A stretch of 18,249 bases of DNA, taken from positions 1 through 18,249 of the forward strand of contig CAYGXU010000064.1 in the NCBI GenBank assembly GCA_964353875.1, written 5' to 3'. The notes under the pieces were generated by a model, which was given only the letters and a program-made list of their open reading frames with translations, ran no database searches and was not told the origin of the DNA. The position numbers and the translations under genes were made by a program. Shown here piece by piece: positions 15,576 to 18,249 of this stretch. The DNA comes from MGNI01 sp964353875 (GTDB lineage: Bacteria > Chloroflexota > Anaerolineae > Anaerolineales > E44-bin32). Position 1 is the stretch's first letter. Every line of letters starts with the position of its first letter.

Positions 15576-15584
15576 ATATATATA

Positions 15585-15672
15585 ACGGGGCGCTGCCCGG
15601 TTCATCGCTTCCTCCACAAATAACTCCCCCATTATCGGAGGAGCTCACCAGCAGCGTCCCATAATTTTTATT
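15585..15672 (+). ncRNA. Candidate small structured RNA with closing stem and U-run
   Basis: The ends pair as a 10-bp stem: GGGGCGCTGC at 15587-15596 with GCAGCGTCCC at 15651-15660, including one G-U. Inside lie GGU/ACC (15599-15601, 15647-15649), a 7-bp helix 15609-15615/15637-15643 with one G-U, and an AUAA/UUAU tip (15620-15623, 15632-15635), giving a rod. TTTTT at 15665-15669 follows the stem, as in an intrinsic terminator. Both G-U pairs become A-C mismatches if read on the minus strand, which indicates plus-strand transcription. With the promoter at 15547-15575 this looks like an independent transcript of about 85 bases. I do not recognise the class; it does not fit tRNA, SRP RNA, 6S RNA or a riboswitch. 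Confidence 0.5.
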
Positions 15673-15793
15673 CATTCCCACAAAATACCCTTGGATTATG
15701 TATCTTTCACGAATCGGCTTGCGTAAAATTGACCTGTGTTCTCCCTGCAAAATGAGCGGCCAAGCTTTAGCTACCCAATTCGTCTAATGGAAA

Positions 15794-15813
15794 TTCCGCA
15801 GTTACCTGCGGAA
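15794..15813. repeat. Tight 8-bp hairpin
   Basis: TTCCGCAG at 15794-15801 and CTGCGGAA at 15806-15813 are perfect complements around the 4-base loop TTAC. No U-tract and no adjacent gene on either side. A partial direct repeat of its right arm (GCGGAAGAT) recurs at 15823-15831. Confidence 0.45.
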
Positions 15814-16016
15814 GATCGGACAGCGGAAGATGTATCATTGGGCCGCCATCCTTAACCGCGTCAGGCCATTCATCTACAAGCTCTGCAATAATCTGACAAA
15901 ATTATACCTCCTGCAGATTTTGCACCTACAAGAGGAATATCAAACATGTGAGCACGTATTCTACCCAAGTTCTTCATGATGGATCACGGCAAAAATATAT
16001 GAGCGGTGCCACAAAT

Positions 16017-16087
16017 GAGGTTGGCGCTCCTGACAACAGGATATGGTTTTCTAAGAAAACAGTCCTGACGCCCCGGTTCAAAACCTC
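16017..16087. repeat. Multi-helix structured element
   Basis: Nested complementary segments: GAGGTT 16017-16022 with AACCTC 16082-16087, GGCG 16023-16026 with CGCC 16069-16072, CAGGA 16037-16041 with TCCTG 16063-16067, and a perfect GTTTTCT-A-AGAAAAC palindrome at 16046-16060. TCCTGAC also occurs twice (16028-16034, 16063-16069). It could be an RNA fold, an operator (the inner 7-1-7 palindrome) or the worn end of a mobile element. Transcription direction is not indicated. Confidence 0.35.
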
Positions 16088-16219
16088 GATCCCGGTATTT
16101 GGACTCGGTGGTCACCGCTCAATTGCAGTATAGCACAAATCTCAATGAAATTATTCCATATGATGTTCAGAAATACAAAATCAACTCGCCAATCGCCATG
16201 CTCCGGCGGCAATGGAATA

Positions 16220-16259
16220 CCGCCCTACAGAGCCGTATACATTTCTCGTAGGGCGGCTC
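16220..16259 (-). terminator. Hairpin beyond the ABC-2 exporter operon, with an alternative fold
   Basis: CCGCCCTAC at 16220-16228 and GTAGGGCGG at 16248-16256 form a perfect 9-bp stem 31 bases beyond the stop of the minus-strand permease gene. A second stem, GAGCCG 16230-16235 with CGGCTC 16254-16259, overlaps the right arm and excludes the first. No strong U-run follows on the minus strand, so the role as terminator is inferred from position. Confidence 0.45.
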
Positions 16260-16286
16260 CCAGGCCTATCTTTTATCAAACAGCCC

Positions 16287-17378
16287 TCACTCCCAACGCC
16301 ATAGCCTTATAGCTAGCAGCGCCAAGAGGACCAGCCACCCTCCCAACACGGCGAAGTTTAATCCAATGGAGTGCATCGCCGGGGCGCTTACCATGGTTTG
16401 CCTTAATAAGTCACTTAAATACGTCAGTGGCAGCACATTCACAATCGGCTTGAAGAAGTCCGGCAACATGCTCGCATCAAAAATGCTCCCTGAGAGCATC
16501 ATCATGGGGAAGTTGACCATTTGCGCGATCGCCATCGAACTCTCCAAAGAACGCCCCACCCCAGCAAGCACATACCCCATGCATACAAAAACCATCGTCC
16601 CTAATAACGCTGTTCCAATGAAGGGAAGCCAGGAGGTCACGCCCACGCCGAACCCGAAATAGCCCACCAGCAGGAAGGTGGCGGTCTGCATCAGCCCCAC
16701 CGACACGCGCCAGCTCACCTCCGCAATCAGCATGGTCAGGCGCGTGACCGGCGTCACTCCGATGCGGCGCAGAACCTGCGCCTCTCGCTGTGCTACAAAC
16801 GGCTGCGCCGTCCCGAAAACGCCTAGCCAGAGCAGGGCCACCCCCAACATGCCCGGCATGAAGAAATCGATCGAACGCAGGGGATCCGTCTGCACAGACA
16901 GCGCCTGCATTTCAAGCACCTTCGGCGACCCGCTCAGAGCCAGGTTAATCTCATTCAGCATCGTGCGCACGGTGCCCAACGCCAGGCCTGAGGAGTTGGG
17001 ATTGGCGCTATCATAGAAGACCTCCGCCTTCACGCTTCGACCCTCCGCCAGCGCCTGACTGAGACCCTCGGGCAGGACGATCAATGCGTGCAGCCCGGAC
17101 CCTTGGAGCCTACCCATCAGTTCCTCCCGATCCCCGAGGATCAAGTCGATGCCGCTGTGAGACTCCGGCGCTTGCAGGCTTTCCACGATTTGTTTGCCCG
17201 CCGGTCCGCCGTCCTCGTTGATAAGCCCCACTTGTAGGGTGAAGCTGCTCGCGCCGGAGAAGGCCAACCCAAAAAATACCCCAAAGGCGACAGGCAGCAA
17301 AAGGACAAACAACACCGCCGATCGATCGCGCAGGAACTGACGCGCCTGTGCTAAATACAGAGCCAATATCGCTTTCAT
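16287..17378 (-). CDS. ABC-2 type transporter permease
   Basis: A 363-residue inner-membrane permease of the ABC-2 exporter family (drug, polyketide or lipid export systems such as DrrB/YhhJ-like proteins). Layout: a cytoplasmic N-terminal segment with RQFLRDRSAV, a first membrane helix at about 21-41, a large extracytoplasmic domain at about 43-170, then five hydrophobic helices, including MLGVALLWLGVFGTA, the conserved REAQVLRRIGVTPV coupling-helix region, and the typical SGSIFDASMLPDFF and VLPLTYLSDLLRQ segment before the last helix. The start ATG overlaps the ATPase stop by 4 bases, so the two are co-translated. The substrate cannot be told from sequence. Confidence 0.88.
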   Translation of the reverse strand: MKAILALYLAQARQFLRDRSAVLFVLLLPVAFGVFFGLAFSGASSFTLQVGLINEDGGPAGKQIVESLQAPESHSGIDLILGDREELMGRLQGSGLHALIVLPEGLSQALAEGRSVKAEVFYDSANPNSSGLALGTVRTMLNEINLALSGSPKVLEMQALSVQTDPLRSIDFFMPGMLGVALLWLGVFGTAQPFVAQREAQVLRRIGVTPVTRLTMLIAEVSWRVSVGLMQTATFLLVGYFGFGVGVTSWLPFIGTALLGTMVFVCMGYVLAGVGRSLESSMAIAQMVNFPMMMLSGSIFDASMLPDFFKPIVNVLPLTYLSDLLRQTMVSAPAMHSIGLNFAVLGGWLVLLALLAIRLWRWE

Positions 17379-18249
17379 GCTCGAATCCTCCTTCCCGTCA
17401 TTTTCAAGAAGACATCTTCCAAGGTCGCCTGGCGAACGGTCATATCCTCAAATGCCAGGCCTTCCTCTTCAGCCAGATCAAAAAGGCCAGACATCGTGCG
17501 CGGGACATCGCTCGAGTAAAGCGTCACGCGCCCATTCTCAAATAGGGTCTGTCCTACACCAGGCAACGAGCCTAGCCGATCGCGCGACACCGAGCCCGAC
17601 GCCACGAATTCAATAGCCGTCTCCTTGAAGTATTTATTGATCAACGCTGCCGGCGCATCCAACTCGATGATGCGACCCTGATCCATGATGGCCACGCGGT
17701 CGCAAAGCTGCTCGGCCTCCTCCATATAATGAGTGGTGAGCAACACCGTCTTGCCCTGGGCCTTGAGCCCGCGGATCACATCCCATAATCCTCGGCGCGC
17801 CTGCGGATCGAGCCCGGTCGTCGGTTCGTCGAGGAAGATCAGATCAGGGTCATTGATTAACGCCAGGGCAACGGCCAGGCGCTGCTTCTGCCCCCCGGAG
17901 AGGGACTTCGTCATCGCTCTCGCTTGTTCCATGAGACCCATTTGCTGCAACACCTCGTCGATAGGCAGCGACTTGGGAAACAAGTCAGCGAACAAAGCCA
18001 GCTGCTCACGCACCTTAAGCTGCAGCAGCAGTCCTGTCGTTTGCAGCTGAACACCGATGCGGGCGCGAATGAGCCTCTCTCGCGCTCCCTGCTTCGTACC
18101 CAGCAATCGAATCTCGCCCCCATCCGCCTGACGCAATCCCAACAGGCATTCCACAGTGGTGGTCTTGCCGGCGCCGTTGGGACCAAGAAGCCCAAAGATC
18201 TCCCCGCGCCCAATCTCAAAGCTAACCCCATCAACCGCGGTCACCTGAC
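17375..18249 (-). CDS. ABC transporter ATP-binding protein (DrrA-like), N-terminus cut by window edge
   Basis: The ATPase partner of the ABC-2 permease. The frame is open to the window edge, and the first visible residues (QVTAVDGVSFEIGRGEIFGLLG) normally follow about 15-20 residues of N-terminal strand, so the GTG at 18244 is not the true start. Motifs: Walker A GPNGAGKTT, signature LSGGQKQRLAVALAL, Walker B LIFLDEPTTGLD, switch histidine in LLTTHYMEEAEQL. The C-terminal 80 residues (ending in RQATLEDVFLKMTGR) match the extension of DrrA/CcmA-type exporters of drugs or envelope compounds. It overlaps the permease gene by 4 bases and is the upstream gene of the pair. Confidence 0.9.
   Translation of the reverse strand, partial: QVTAVDGVSFEIGRGEIFGLLGPNGAGKTTTVECLLGLRQADGGEIRLLGTKQGARERLIRARIGVQLQTTGLLLQLKVREQLALFADLFPKSLPIDEVLQQMGLMEQARAMTKSLSGGQKQRLAVALALINDPDLIFLDEPTTGLDPQARRGLWDVIRGLKAQGKTVLLTTHYMEEAEQLCDRVAIMDQGRIIELDAPAALINKYFKETAIEFVASGSVSRDRLGSLPGVGQTLFENGRVTLYSSDVPRTMSGLFDLAEEEGLAFEDMTVRQATLEDVFLKMTGRRIRA

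Larger units (their letters stand above)
15285..16286. other. 1-kb region without a convincing gene, rich in structured elements
   Basis: No credible coding sequence; the frame at 15948-16133 has unnatural composition and a poor ribosome-binding site. It is AT-richer than its neighbours and holds a hairpin at 15330-15354, a wide inverted repeat GAAGGATGT/ACATCCTTC (15472-15480, 15529-15537), the promoter plus small-RNA candidate at 15547-15672, a tight hairpin at 15794-15813, a direct repeat GCGGAAGAT (15808-15816 and 15823-15831), a multi-helix element at 16017-16087, and the hairpin at 16220-16256. No transposase remnant is visible. Confidence 0.6.

Noticed and set aside
15585..15672. Integron attC or transposon end hairpin as an alternative for the RNA candidate
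   Set aside because: The GTT-type core sites of attC are missing, there is no integrase or transposase nearby, and promoter plus U-run fit a transcript better.
16070..16096. tRNA-like GGTTCAAAACC between CCGG segments
   Set aside because: Resembles a T-arm only superficially; no acceptor stem, anticodon arm or D-arm can be placed around it.
15948..16133. 61-codon frame in the 1-kb gene-free region
   Set aside because: GTG start with only a weak, distant ribosome-binding site, no recognisable fold, and it overlaps the structured element at 16017-16087.
1..18249. CRISPR arrays, rRNA genes, prophage or insertion sequences
   Set aside because: No regularly spaced repeats, rRNA-like sequence, transposase or integrase could be found.

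Overview
The window looks like a chromosomal segment of a Chloroflexota bacterium, most likely from an Anaerolineae-type lineage. The main pointer is a bacterial STAY-GREEN (Mg-dechelatase) homologue, a gene known from non-photosynthetic Anaerolineae. The general character of the other genes fits. This assignment is by recognition only; no search was run.

Layout. (1) Positions 2-190 hold the C-terminal end of an unrecognised protein, followed by about 590 bases without a convincing gene. That stretch carries a 10-bp hairpin and a 7-1-7 palindrome resembling a Fur/PerR-type operator. (2) 782-5536, plus strand: cydB, cydD and cydC, i.e. subunit II of cytochrome bd quinol oxidase and the two halves of the CydDC exporter. 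cydA is not upstream of cydB. A 16-bp perfect hairpin separates cydB from cydD; cydD and cydC overlap by 4 bases. (3) 5904-6377, plus strand: the STAY-GREEN homologue behind its own AT-rich promoter region. (4) 6546-9223, minus strand: three genes in transcription order, a small thioredoxin-fold protein, a CxxC redoxin and an SppA-type membrane protease. (5) 9379-15284, plus strand: a giant tandem UvrA of about 1624 residues with four complete ABC ATPase modules, overlapping by 4 bases a gene for an alpha/alpha-toroid (prenyltransferase/squalene-cyclase-like) protein. (6) 15285-16286: about 1 kb with no convincing gene but several structured elements, including a good candidate for a small RNA at 15585-15672 with its own promoter, a rod-like fold and a U-run. 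(7) 16287-18249, minus strand: a two-gene ABC-2 exporter, its ATPase cut by the window edge.

How the genes work together. The cyd genes serve assembly of a cytochrome bd oxidase, with subunit I presumably encoded elsewhere. CydDC and the Mg-dechelatase homologue both belong to families linked to tetrapyrroles, so the neighbourhood may share a haem/tetrapyrrole theme (inference). The minus-strand trio suggests redox and envelope quality control. The most unusual unit is the tandem UvrA translationally coupled to a toroid protein of unknown role.

Most gene ends here are followed by strong hairpins lacking a U-tract.
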